64,000 bases of DNA from assembly GCA_002256425.1 (NCBI GenBank), contig NKIZ01000001.1, forward strand, positions 2,081,001 through 2,145,000, given 5' to 3'. A program made the translations under genes and the position numbers. Positions 52,662-61,732 of this stretch are shown here, piece by piece. Within the stretch, counting starts at the first letter, position 1, and each line of letters begins with the position of its first letter. Source of the DNA: Alphaproteobacteria bacterium PA2 (lineage in GTDB: Bacteria; Pseudomonadota; Alphaproteobacteria; Caulobacterales; Caulobacteraceae). The notes under the pieces are model-generated. The model searched no databases, was not told where the DNA came from, and worked only from the letters and a program-made list of their open reading frames with translations.

Positions 52662-52835
52662 TCTTATTTCCTCGGGTCCAGCTCGACGTCGCGCCGCCAG
52701 GCCCGCCTTGGGCGTGAAAATGTAATCGCCGCCAAGGCTGGCGGCGAGCGGGCGACCTTATGTCATGCGACCTGCATTGGGCCAAGTCCAAAGCGACATG
52801 ACGGGCTCAAGCCCGCCAATTCTCGCAAATCAGTG

Positions 52836-52864
52836 TTGGCGCTGGCGCCCTTTCCCCGTATGCA
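52836..52864 (+). promoter_or_regulatory. Possible tRNA-Leu promoter
   Basis: TTGGCG (52836-52841) and TATGCA (52859-52864) are 17 bases apart, ending 11 bases before the tRNA. The match is modest. Confidence 0.35.
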
Positions 52865-52875
52865 CCAGCCCAAGT

Positions 52876-52960
52876 GCGGGCGTGGCGGAACTGGTAGACG
52901 CACTGGATTTAGGTTCCAGCGCCGCAAGGCGTGGAGGTTCGAGTCCTCTCGCCCGCACCA
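52876..52960 (+). tRNA. tRNA-Leu (anticodon TAG)
   Basis: An 85-base class II tRNA with encoded CCA. The acceptor stem GCGGGCG pairs with CGCCCGC; the anticodon stem CTGGA/TCCAG encloses TTTAGGT, giving anticodon TAG; a long variable arm (CGCCGCAAGGCGT) is present. It lies between tig (divergent) and the LysE-type gene (convergent). Confidence 0.97.
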
Positions 52961-52981
52961 CCGCGCGCCTCGTGCGCCCGG

Positions 52982-53602
52982 TCATCCCCTCGCCAGGGCC
53001 GGCGCATACTCGAAAATCAGGGGAACAAGGGACAGGACCAGCAAGGCGGCCATGCTTATGTTGAAAAGTCGCATGCGTTCCGGGCGGTCGAGAAAGCCCC
53101 TCAGGCCGACGCCAAACCCCGCCCAGGCTGCGATACATGGCGCGTTGACCACCACGAAGATCAGACTGACCAGAACCACATTCAGTCCGTAGCTGTTTTG
53201 GGGCGCATAGGTCGTCACGGCGGTGACGCCCATGATCCAGGCCTTCGGATTGATCCACTGAAAGCCTGCGGCCTGCAGGAAAGTCATGGGCGAGCCTGTT
53301 GTTCCCACCTCACCCAGGCCGCTTGCATGGGCGATCTTCCAGGCCAGCCAGAGCATGTAGATGGCGCCGCCGAACGCCAGGACAGGATGCAGGATCGGGA
53401 ACCGTACGAAGACCTGACCCAGTCCCAGACCGACGGCCAGCACCATGAAGCCAAAGCCCAGGGACACGCCAAGCATGTGCGGGAGGGTCGGTCTGAAGCC
53501 GAAATTGGCCCCCGACGCCATCAGCATGGTGTTGTTGGGACCGGGCGTGATCGATGAAACGAAACAGAACGCCACCAGGGCGCTCAGCAATTGCGGAGAC
53601 AT
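52982..53602 (-). CDS. LysE/RhtB family exporter
   Basis: A 206-residue inner-membrane amino-acid exporter with about six helices. The N-terminal family motif is seen in FVSSITPGPNNTMLMASGANFG, and GFQWINPKAWIMGVTAV lies in the middle. The substrate is not predictable. The ATG at 53602 gives the standard N-terminus; upstream sequence in the frame is Arg/Pro-rich and non-coding in appearance. Confidence 0.92.
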   Translation of the reverse strand: MSPQLLSALVAFCFVSSITPGPNNTMLMASGANFGFRPTLPHMLGVSLGFGFMVLAVGLGLGQVFVRFPILHPVLAFGGAIYMLWLAWKIAHASGLGEVGTTGSPMTFLQAAGFQWINPKAWIMGVTAVTTYAPQNSYGLNVVLVSLIFVVVNAPCIAAWAGFGVGLRGFLDRPERMRLFNISMAALLVLSLVPLIFEYAPALARG

Positions 53603-53690
53603 GCAAAGACTTTCGAGGACTTGAGCGCCCCTCAAGAACGGGGGCCGCCCCCTTGCCTCGCGGAGGGGGACGCGATGGCTTGAATTCCGC

Positions 53691-53792
53691 CTAGCGCCTG
53701 GAGCGCGCGCGTACCTTGGACTGGGCGACGGCCCGGGCGGCCACGGCGGCCGAAGCAAGAAGGGACAGGACAGCGCCGACGAGCAGGGTCAT
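53691..53792 (-). CDS. Possible small membrane peptide
   Basis: A 33-residue frame from the ATG at 53792 (38 residues from 53807): a hydrophobic stretch MTLLVGAVLSLLASAAVAA followed by a basic tail VRARSRR. GGAG lies about 9 bases before the second ATG. It could be a one-helix inner-membrane peptide or chance in a 250-base gap. No family is recognised. Confidence 0.35.
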   Translation of the reverse strand: MTLLVGAVLSLLASAAVAARAVAQSKVRARSRR

Positions 53793-53855
53793 TGGGGAGA
53801 TCTCCATGCAGGACACAAACGCTAACACGACCTTTTCGCCAAGGCCAAGCCTCAT

Positions 53856-55307
53856 CTACCTAGCAGCATAGAGCTTACGAAGAATTGATGGCGCCAAACC
53901 GGGCAGATCTTCCGCGGTCAACCCCGGACCAAAGGCCTCGCCGGCCTCTGCATGGATCCAGACTGCGGCGCATGCAGCCTCGAAACTGTCCATGCCCTGG
54001 GCAATCAGGCCGGCGATGAATCCGGCCAGCACATCACCCGAACCGGCTGTCGCCAGCCAGGGGGAGCCATTGGTGCTGACCGCAGCCCGTCCGTCGGGGT
54101 GAGCGATCACGGTGTCAAAGCCCTTGAGCAGGACCACGGCGTCCGCCCGGGCGGACGCCCGACGCGCTGCGGTGATACGCTCGGGAGACGCCGCCAGCAG
54201 GCCCGGGAAAAGTCGCTCGAACTCCCCCGGGTGCGGGGTCAGGACATCATCCACGTCCAGGGCCGAAAAGAGCTCTTCCGGATCATCCCGGAACACGCTG
54301 ATGGCGTCGGCGTCGATCACAAGGGCGGCGCCTGTACGGGCAAGGGCCAGGGTATTCAGCAGGGTCGATTCAGACACACCGGCCGCCGGTCCGATCACGA
54401 CGGCGTCCACATTTGCGCAGATCTGCTCGAGGTCAGTTTCGGTTTCAAAGGGCCGCAGCATGACCGCTTCCAGATGCGCAGCGTTGATCGAGAGGGATTC
54501 CGGCGGAGACGCCATGGTCACCACCCCTGCCCCGATCCTCAGTCCGGCCCGAGATGCCAGCCTGGCGGCGCCGGTATTCCAGGGCTCGCCGCTGACGACC
54601 ACCATCCGGCCGCGCTCGTGCTTGTGGGAGCCAGCCCCGGGCCATGGGAAATCCGCCAGCCAGAGGTCCGGGCCATTTTCCACAAGGGCGCTTGTTGAAG
54701 GCGGGATGCCGATATCGGCCACAACCAGTTCACCGCAGCGCGCCATGCCAGGCGTCAGGACGTGGGCGATCTTTCTGGCGTGGAAGGTGATGGTGAGGTC
54801 GGCCCAGAAAGCGGCATCGCCCAGAGGCTTGCCGGTATCACCGAACACACCGCTGGGGGTGTCAATGGCCACGACAGGACTGGTGCGCGCCTCTGATGCC
54901 CGGGCCATGCGCGCCGCAACGCCCTCAAGGGGTCGGCCGAGCCCTGCGCCGAACAGGGCGTCGACGGTCAACTCCGGGACATGATCTGTCTGGCCGAGCG
55001 CATGAACAGGGCCCTTCCAGAGGGATGCGGCATGGATCGCGGCATCCGTAGAAGGTGAGCTCAAGGCTTCTACCCAGACTGGCCAGCCACGGTCGCCAAG
55101 GATACGGGCGACCACATAGCCATCGCCGCCATTGTTCCCCGGACCGCAGAGAACGGCCGTCGGCCGTGCCCTGAACCGCTCGCAGATTTCATCCGCCACA
55201 GCGAGTCCGGCCCGGGCCATCAGCCCGTCAATGGACTGTCCCGCAGAAACGGCCGCGGCGTCTGCGGCGGCCATTTCGGCGACGGTCAGTATGGGCGCGC
55301 CCGTCAC
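53856..55307 (-). CDS. nnr: Bifunctional NAD(P)HX epimerase / dehydratase
   Basis: This enzyme repairs hydrated NAD(P)H. The 483-residue fusion has an N-terminal YjeF-N epimerase domain (about 1-210, GPGNNGGDGYVVAR) and a C-terminal ribokinase-like ADP/ATP-dependent dehydratase domain (about 220-483, with VLTPHPGEFERLFP and GSGDVLAGFIAGL). The start is a GTG at 55307. It begins 8 bases after the histidine phosphatase gene. Confidence 0.94.
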   Translation of the reverse strand: MTGAPILTVAEMAAADAAAVSAGQSIDGLMARAGLAVADEICERFRARPTAVLCGPGNNGGDGYVVARILGDRGWPVWVEALSSPSTDAAIHAASLWKGPVHALGQTDHVPELTVDALFGAGLGRPLEGVAARMARASEARTSPVVAIDTPSGVFGDTGKPLGDAAFWADLTITFHARKIAHVLTPGMARCGELVVADIGIPPSTSALVENGPDLWLADFPWPGAGSHKHERGRMVVVSGEPWNTGAARLASRAGLRIGAGVVTMASPPESLSINAAHLEAVMLRPFETETDLEQICANVDAVVIGPAAGVSESTLLNTLALARTGAALVIDADAISVFRDDPEELFSALDVDDVLTPHPGEFERLFPGLLAASPERITAARRASARADAVVLLKGFDTVIAHPDGRAAVSTNGSPWLATAGSGDVLAGFIAGLIAQGMDSFEAACAAVWIHAEAGEAFGPGLTAEDLPGLAPSILRKLYAAR

Positions 55308-55315
55308 GGAAGCGC

Positions 55316-55885
55316 TCAGAGCACGCCGGTCGAGGCTTCAGGGCCTCGGGCAACCAGGGTCACTGCCGCGCCATCGGTTTCAAGGGTGGAGATGGAAGCG
55401 TGATCCGGCCGGAACACCAGAACCCTGGGGTCGTCCTCCAGCACGGACATGACGGCGTTGATGGCGACATAGTGACTGAAGACTGCCGTTCCGCCGCGGG
55501 CCGCCAGGGATCCTGCAACAGTCCGGCGCCAGGCCTCATAATCGAGATCGCCTTTGACGTCCTTCCACTGCCCCTGAAACACCTCACGGAGCCAGGCCGG
55601 GCGATCTTCGGCTGACAGCCCTTTCGGGGTTGGAATTTCCCCTACCGACACATCAATCTCCACTTCGACGCCAAGGGCGTCTGCGGTCGGCTGGGCCGTT
55701 TCCCGGCAGCGCCGCAGCGGCGAACTCACCACCTTTGTCGGCCGTTGGTCTGCGGGCAGTCCGAGAAGATAGTCCCGGGCAGATTCCGCCTGCGCCTGGC
55801 CAGCGGCGTCCAGGCCCGGATCATCATCGGCCTCGCCCCAGGTGGCGGAAGGCTTGCCGTGGCGGATCAGGAATAGTCGGGACAT
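55316..55885 (-). CDS. Histidine phosphatase family protein (phosphoglycerate mutase-like)
   Basis: A 189-residue protein with the catalytic RHG motif at 8-10 (FLIRHGKPS), a VVSSPLRRCRETA segment with the second Arg, and VFSHYVAINAVM with the second catalytic His. The substrate is unknown; broad-specificity phosphatases look the same. The ATG at 55885 is preferred over an upstream TTG that overlaps the next gene. Confidence 0.9.
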   Translation of the reverse strand: MSRLFLIRHGKPSATWGEADDDPGLDAAGQAQAESARDYLLGLPADQRPTKVVSSPLRRCRETAQPTADALGVEVEIDVSVGEIPTPKGLSAEDRPAWLREVFQGQWKDVKGDLDYEAWRRTVAGSLAARGGTAVFSHYVAINAVMSVLEDDPRVLVFRPDHASISTLETDGAAVTLVARGPEASTGVL

Positions 55886-55896
55886 GGATTTCTGGC

Positions 55897-57441
55897 TCAA
55901 TCTGGAATGAAAAGGTTCTTGCCGGTCTCATCGGAAAACGCGACCCGCCCGGTTCGTCCGACTCCCTCGACGGACTCCAGCGAGGCCAGAACCGACGGAT
56001 CCTTCGGGGTCTGGGCCACAAATCGACGATTTTCGGAATCGCGTCCGATGACAATGCCCAGCATGTATCCTTCCCGGCCATGGACGACCGTATACGTCTC
56101 AATTCTGGCAGCTCCAGATGGCTTTTCGATGACAGTCGGATGCTCAAGGCTGTTGATCTGGGCCTGGAGTGAGGCGGACGCGTCCGGGCTTATGGAATTC
56201 CGGGGCTTCGTCGTTCCGTAAACTCCGGTCGACTGCTTGGTGAGGTACCATCCATTGGCGGTAACCAGACCAAACTCGCCCGGCCGCGCCCGCAACCTCT
56301 GCATCATTACGACGACGCTGTGCATGGCGTAGTTGTTTCCCGGCCCCCCGGCGTAGGGCAAACCGCCGGTGACGGTCAGACCACGGGGATCATCCAGCGC
56401 CAGACCCAGTTCCCGGGCCCCGATCTGAACGGCGGACGGGAAGCAGGAATAGAGGTCGAAGTGCGAGACCTGATCGAGGGTGATCCCGGCCATGTCCAGG
56501 GCCGCCTTGCCCGTCAGACGCATGGCGGGGCTGGAATGATAGTTCTGGCGATCCAGGGGGAACCAAAGGTCGTGTGCGTCTGCACAGCCATGCAGGAAGA
56601 CCATCCGGTCTTCTGCGACACCCAGGGCGCGCGCCTTCTCCAGACTGGTGATGATGACGCCGGCGGACTGGTCCACCTCCATGATGGCGTTCAGGTATTT
56701 GGGATAGGGAAAGCCGACCATACGGTTACGGTCGGTGACGGTGACCAGTTCCTCTGGCGTCCTTTCAACCGGAAACCAGGCTTCCGGGTTCGCCGCCGCA
56801 ACCTTTGTGAACGGCGCGAACAGCCTGCCAAGATGGGCCTGATGGTCGGCGATTGACCGACCGGCCTGCGCCCTGAGCGCATTCTCGAACATGGGATAGG
56901 TGTTGATGGGCCGCCCCATGCCGTGACGGGCCTCGTAGGCGCTGACCCCGGGACGCGGATCGCCGATCCGCATGGGTGGAGGAAGATCCTCGGCGTCATC
57001 CCAGTCTTCAAAGCCCAGCCCTCTGGTCAGCCGCTTGACTCCGGCGCCCAGGAATTCGGCCCCGACGACCATGACGAAATCATTCTCACCCCGGGCGATC
57101 CGATCGCAGACAAGGTTGATGGCGTGCTGCGGGCTGTTTCCGCCCATCTCGGCATAGACCGACCAGCGAGGGTCAGCCCCCAGCCTTCTGGCCAGGGTCG
57201 CCGGGGGATTGGTGGAATGCGGAATGACCCTGGGATCGCCCTCGGCGTCTACCGCAAACCCCATGACAGCCAGGCCGTCGAGACCAGCCAGGACGCCGTC
57301 GGCGAGGCCGGCGTCGCGAACGGCCCGATCCGCTGCAATCTTCAGCAGAGCGGTCGGGGACGGCGATTGCCCTGCTTCGCCCCGATAGGTGAATTGGCCT
57401 GCGCCAATGAGTACCGGCGTTCTGTCTGCCACGACTTTCAT
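55897..57441 (-). CDS. Type-1 thiolase-like protein (acetyl-CoA acetyltransferase family)
   Basis: A 514-residue thiolase-fold protein with a C-terminal extension (about 420-514) matching the extra domain of type-1 thiolase-like proteins. At the usual nucleophile Cys position it reads EMGGNSPQ (99-105), and the usual GHP loop reads GGPGNNYAMH, so the classical thiolase residues are not all present. It may bind CoA or sterol/fatty-acyl intermediates without doing thiolysis. It lies 11 bases before the histidine phosphatase gene on the same strand. Confidence 0.85.
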   Translation of the reverse strand: MKVVADRTPVLIGAGQFTYRGEAGQSPSPTALLKIAADRAVRDAGLADGVLAGLDGLAVMGFAVDAEGDPRVIPHSTNPPATLARRLGADPRWSVYAEMGGNSPQHAINLVCDRIARGENDFVMVVGAEFLGAGVKRLTRGLGFEDWDDAEDLPPPMRIGDPRPGVSAYEARHGMGRPINTYPMFENALRAQAGRSIADHQAHLGRLFAPFTKVAAANPEAWFPVERTPEELVTVTDRNRMVGFPYPKYLNAIMEVDQSAGVIITSLEKARALGVAEDRMVFLHGCADAHDLWFPLDRQNYHSSPAMRLTGKAALDMAGITLDQVSHFDLYSCFPSAVQIGARELGLALDDPRGLTVTGGLPYAGGPGNNYAMHSVVVMMQRLRARPGEFGLVTANGWYLTKQSTGVYGTTKPRNSISPDASASLQAQINSLEHPTVIEKPSGAARIETYTVVHGREGYMLGIVIGRDSENRRFVAQTPKDPSVLASLESVEGVGRTGRVAFSDETGKNLFIPD

Positions 57442-57516
57442 TCCCCTCAACCGCTTGCCAGCCGATCCTAAGGGCAGAAAAGCGCCGAACAAGGCGAATT
57501 GGACTATGATCAATTC

Positions 57517-57543
57517 TTGTGCGCGACCTGCTCACATTCTAGA
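57517..57543 (+). promoter_or_regulatory. Possible glnBA promoter
   Basis: TTGTGC (57517-57522) and TCTAGA (57538-57543) are 15 bases apart, about 125 bases before glnB in the 227-base divergent region. I searched for a sigma-54 pattern (TGGCAC, 5 bases, TTGC) and did not find a convincing one. Confidence 0.28.
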
Positions 57544-57563
57544 CAATGCCCCGCTCCGGGTAG

Positions 57564-58007
<444 letters not shown>

Positions 58008-58045
58008 GCCGCCAGCAAGCAGACTATTGAGAAGGGGATAGAACC

Positions 58046-59455
58046 ATGGCCACGGCCAAAGACATTCTGAACGAGATCAAGGAAAAGGACGTCAAGTACG
58101 TCGACGTCCGTTTCACCGACATTCGCGGCAAGATGCAGCATGTGACCTTCGACATCGACCTGGTGGACGAAGAGTTCCTCAATGACGGCACCATGTTCGA
58201 CGGGTCGTCCATCGCCGGCTGGAAGGCCATCAATGAGAGCGACATGAAGCTGCGTCCGGATCTGGACACCGCCATCATCGACCCCTTCTACCAGCAGACC
58301 ACCCTGTGCCTGTTCTGCGACGTGGTGAACCCCGACACGGGCACCCCCTACAACCGCGACCCGCGCTCCATCGCCAAGTCGGCCCTGAACTTCGTGAAGT
58401 CCTCGGGCATTGGCGACACCGTGTTCTTCGGCCCTGAAGCCGAGTTCTTCATCTTCGACGACGTGAAGTGGTCAACGGCCCCGCACAATACCGGCTATTC
58501 CTATGACGCCAGCGAACTGCCGGTGAACACCAACAAGGAATATCCTGAAGGCAATATGGGACACCGTCCGGGTCCCAAGGGCGGCTATTTCCCGGTGAAC
58601 CCGGTGGACAGCGGCCAGGACCTGCGCGGCGAAATGCTCGCCGTCATGGGCGAACTGGGCATGAAGCCTGAAAAGCACCACCACGAAGTGGCGCCGGCCC
58701 AACACGAACTGGGCCTGAAGTTCGACACCATGATCATCATGGCCGACCGTCTGCAGCTCTATAAGTACGTCATCCACAATGTGGCGGCGGCCTATGGCAA
58801 GACTGCGACCTTCATGGCCAAGCCGATGTTCGCTGACAACGGCTCGGGCATGCACGTGCACCAGTCCATCTGGGGCGACGGCAAGCCGCTGTTCGCCGGC
58901 GACAAGTATGCCGGTCTGTCACAGATGTGCCTCTGGTACATCGGCGGCATCATCAAGCACGCCAAGGCGATCAACGCCTTCTCGAACTCGACGACCAACA
59001 GCTACAAGCGCCTGGTGCCCGGCTATGAAGCCCCGGTGAAGCTGGCCTATTCGGCCCGCAACCGTTCGGCCTCGATCCGGATCCCGCACACGGACAGCCC
59101 GAAGGGCAAGCGTCTGGAAGCCCGCTTCCCCGACCCGATGGGCAACCCCTATCTGACCTTCACCGCCCTGCTGATGGCCGGCCTCGACGGCATCATCAAC
59201 CAGATCGATCCGGGCGGCCCGCAGGACAAGAACCTCTATGACCTGCCGCCCCGCGAGCAGAAGAAGGTTCCGGAAGTCTGCGGCTCCCTCAAGGAAGCCC
59301 TGGACAGCCTCGATAAGGACCGCGCCTTCCTGAAGGCTGGCGGCGTCATGGACGACGACTTCATCGACTCCTACATCGAACTGAAGATGGAAGAAGTCAT
59401 GCGTCTGGCCCTGCACCCGCACCCGGTCGAATTCGACATGTACTACAAGTGCTGA
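58046..59455 (+). CDS. glnA: Glutamine synthetase type I
   Basis: A dodecameric enzyme forming glutamine from glutamate, ammonia and ATP, 469 residues. DGSSIAGW, the ATP/Glu-site [16 protein letters not shown], and the adenylylation site Tyr398 in NLYDLPP are present, so activity is probably controlled by GlnE with PII. AAGGGG precedes the ATG at 58046. A strong terminator follows. Confidence 0.98.
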   Translation: MATAKDILNEIKEKDVKYVDVRFTDIRGKMQHVTFDIDLVDEEFLNDGTMFDGSSIAGWKAINESDMKLRPDLDTAIIDPFYQQTTLCLFCDVVNPDTGTPYNRDPRSIAKSALNFVKSSGIGDTVFFGPEAEFFIFDDVKWSTAPHNTGYSYDASELPVNTNKEYPEGNMGHRPGPKGGYFPVNPVDSGQDLRGEMLAVMGELGMKPEKHHHEVAPAQHELGLKFDTMIIMADRLQLYKYVIHNVAAAYGKTATFMAKPMFADNGSGMHVHQSIWGDGKPLFAGDKYAGLSQMCLWYIGGIIKHAKAINAFSNSTTNSYKRLVPGYEAPVKLAYSARNRSASIRIPHTDSPKGKRLEARFPDPMGNPYLTFTALLMAGLDGIINQIDPGGPQDKNLYDLPPREQKKVPEVCGSLKEALDSLDKDRAFLKAGGVMDDDFIDSYIELKMEEVMRLALHPHPVEFDMYYKC

Positions 59456-59481
59456 TCTGATCCTCACCGATCAGAACGGAA

Positions 59482-59510
59482 GGGCCGCAGCCAAGGCTGC
59501 GGCCCTTTTT
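59482..59510 (+). terminator. Rho-independent terminator of glnBA
   Basis: A 10-pair GC stem (59482-59491 with 59496-59505), a CAAG loop and a TTTTT run at 59506-59510, 26 bases after the glnA stop. Confidence 0.92.
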
Positions 59511-59564
59511 CGTTGGGCCAAGATGATTTGGGAGACCACTCCGAATCTCGGCTAATGTGCCGTC

Positions 59565-61595
59565 ATGTCCAAGGCCCCTCCCCAAGCATCCCTGTTCGAC
59601 ACGGAGCCAGCACCGCCGCCTCCTGAGCCGACGGCCCAGGCGCCTGCGACCAGTGGAGGACAGCCCGGATATTCCGCCAAGGACATCGAGGTCCTCGAGG
59701 GCCTGGAACCGGTCCGCAAGCGCCCAGGCATGTACATCGGCGGGACCGACGAACGGGCTCTCCATCACCTGTTCGCCGAAGTCCTGGACAACGCCATGGA
59801 CGAGGCGGTCGCCGGGCACGCCAAGCTGATCGAGGTGATCCTTGCTGCTGACGGATCGCTTTGCGTCAAGGATGACGGGCGCGGCATTCCCGTAGACCCG
59901 CACCCCAAGCACCCCGGCAAGTCGGCCCTTGAAGTCATCATGACCGTCCTGCACTCGGGCGGAAAATTCTCGGGCAAGGCCTATGAAACCTCGGGTGGCC
60001 TGCACGGCGTGGGCGTGTCCGTGGTCAACGCCCTGTCGGAAAGGGTCGAGGTTACGGCCTTCAAGGACGGCTTCGAGTGGCGCCAGGCCTTCACCCGCGG
60101 CAAGCCGATCGGCGGCATCGAAAAGCTTGGCCCGACCCGCAAGCACGGCACCTGGATCCGCTTTACCCCTGATCCGGTCATTTTTGGCGAGGGCGCAGTC
60201 TTCAAGCCGGCGCGGCTTTACCGGATGGCCAGATCCAAGGCCTATCTGTTCGGCGGCGTCGAAATCCGCTGGTCCTGCGACCCCTCCCGCATCCACGACC
60301 AGACCCCTGCTGAAGCGACCTTCCGCTTCCCCAATGGCCTTGCCGATTTCCTGGGCGAACGGATCAAAGGGCTCGAAACCGTAACGCCAGAACCCTTCGC
60401 CGGACGCTTCGAGCGCAAGGGCGAAGCCGGCAAGGTGGAGTGGGCCATTGCCTGGACCCCGGCCGGCTTTGGTGAAGCCGACAGTTTCATGCAGTCCTAC
60501 TGCAATACCGTTCCAACCCCCGAAGGCGGGACCCACGAGTCCGGCCTTCGGGCCGCCCTCACCCGCGGGCTGAAGGCCTATGCGGAACTGTCTGGCGAAA
60601 AGCGCGGCGGCCTGATCACCGCCGATGATGTTCTGGCCCAGGCCGGCGCCCTGGTCAGCGTCTTCGTGGCCAATCCAGAGTTCCAGGGTCAGACCAAGGA
60701 GCGCCTTTCATCCAGCGACGCCCAGCGTCTGGTTGAAAACGCCCTGCGCGATCCCTTTGACCATTGGCTGACCGCCCAACCCAAGGCCGCGACGGCCCTG
60801 CTGGAGTTTGTCATTGAGCGGGCTGAAGAGCGCCTGAAACGCCGGAGGGACAAGGAGGTCTCACGGGCCTCCGCAACCCGCAAGCTTCGCCTGCCGGGAA
60901 AGCTTGCGGACTGCTCCGGGCAGGCCATGGACGGCACAGAGATATTCCTGGTCGAGGGCGACAGCGCCGGCGGCTCGGCCAAGCAGGCCCGTGACCGGCG
61001 CACCCAGGCCATACTGCCCCTGCGCGGCAAGATCCTGAACGTCGCCTCCGCGACCCTCGACAAGATGGGCCAGAACAAGGAACTCAGCGATCTGATGCTG
61101 GCCCTTGGCGTTCAGCCCGGCGCCAAGTTCAAGGAAGAAGACCTGCGCTATGAGCGTGTGGTCATCATGACGGACGCCGACGTGGACGGCGCCCACATTG
61201 CCAGCCTGCTGATCACCTTCTTCTATCGCACCATGCCGGGAATGATCCGGTCGGGACGGCTGTTCCTGGCCCTGCCGCCGCTCTACCGGATCAGTCATGG
61301 CGGCAAGGTCATCTATGCCCGGGACGACGCCCACAAGGACGAGTTGCTGAACACCGAGTTCAAGGGAAAGAAGCCCGATATCGGGCGCTTCAAGGGCCTG
61401 GGCGAGATGATGCCTGCCCAGTTGAAGGAAACCACCATGGATCCGTCCAAGCGGACCCTGGCCCGGGTCACCCTGCCCCGCTCGGAAGAAGCGGTCGAGG
61501 ATCTGGTGGAGTCCCTGATGGGGCGCAAGCCCGAACTCCGCTTCCGCTTCATCCAGGAAAATGCGGAATTCGCCACGGCGGACCTGGACGTCTAG
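59565..61595 (+). CDS. parE: DNA topoisomerase IV subunit B
   Basis: The ATPase subunit of topoisomerase IV, which decatenates daughter chromosomes, 676 residues. A Pro/Ala-rich N-terminal extension (about 1-38) precedes the GHKL ATPase (EVLDNAMDEA, DDGRGIPVD, SGGLHGVGVSVVNALS), then the transducer, then TOPRIM (LVEGDSAGGSAKQ, DADVDGAHI). The size and QAR rather than QGR-type wording after GGSAKQ fit ParE rather than GyrB. No good ribosome site is visible at the ATG at 59565. Confidence 0.94.
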   Translation: MSKAPPQASLFDTEPAPPPPEPTAQAPATSGGQPGYSAKDIEVLEGLEPVRKRPGMYIGGTDERALHHLFAEVLDNAMDEAVAGHAKLIEVILAADGSLCVKDDGRGIPVDPHPKHPGKSALEVIMTVLHSGGKFSGKAYETSGGLHGVGVSVVNALSERVEVTAFKDGFEWRQAFTRGKPIGGIEKLGPTRKHGTWIRFTPDPVIFGEGAVFKPARLYRMARSKAYLFGGVEIRWSCDPSRIHDQTPAEATFRFPNGLADFLGERIKGLETVTPEPFAGRFERKGEAGKVEWAIAWTPAGFGEADSFMQSYCNTVPTPEGGTHESGLRAALTRGLKAYAELSGEKRGGLITADDVLAQAGALVSVFVANPEFQGQTKERLSSSDAQRLVENALRDPFDHWLTAQPKAATALLEFVIERAEERLKRRRDKEVSRASATRKLRLPGKLADCSGQAMDGTEIFLVEGDSAGGSAKQARDRRTQAILPLRGKILNVASATLDKMGQNKELSDLMLALGVQPGAKFKEEDLRYERVVIMTDADVDGAHIASLLITFFYRTMPGMIRSGRLFLALPPLYRISHGGKVIYARDDAHKDELLNTEFKGKKPDIGRFKGLGEMMPAQLKETTMDPSKRTLARVTLPRSEEAVEDLVESLMGRKPELRFRFIQENAEFATADLDV

Positions 61596-61732
61596 GCCGT
61601 GGCCGGATCGCTCAGGGAACGCGTTGACTTAGCTGGCCCAACCCCTATCCTTAGGGCGCGCGACGATCGCCGTCTGCGCCGCCGCGGCAGGCTGACCCAC
61701 CTTTCGGGTTCCCTCCGCCAAAATAGCAACTG

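Noticed and set aside
59397..60536. A 379-residue minus-strand frame opposite parE
   Set aside because: It runs through the glnA terminator and the parE ATPase domain; no recognisable domain.
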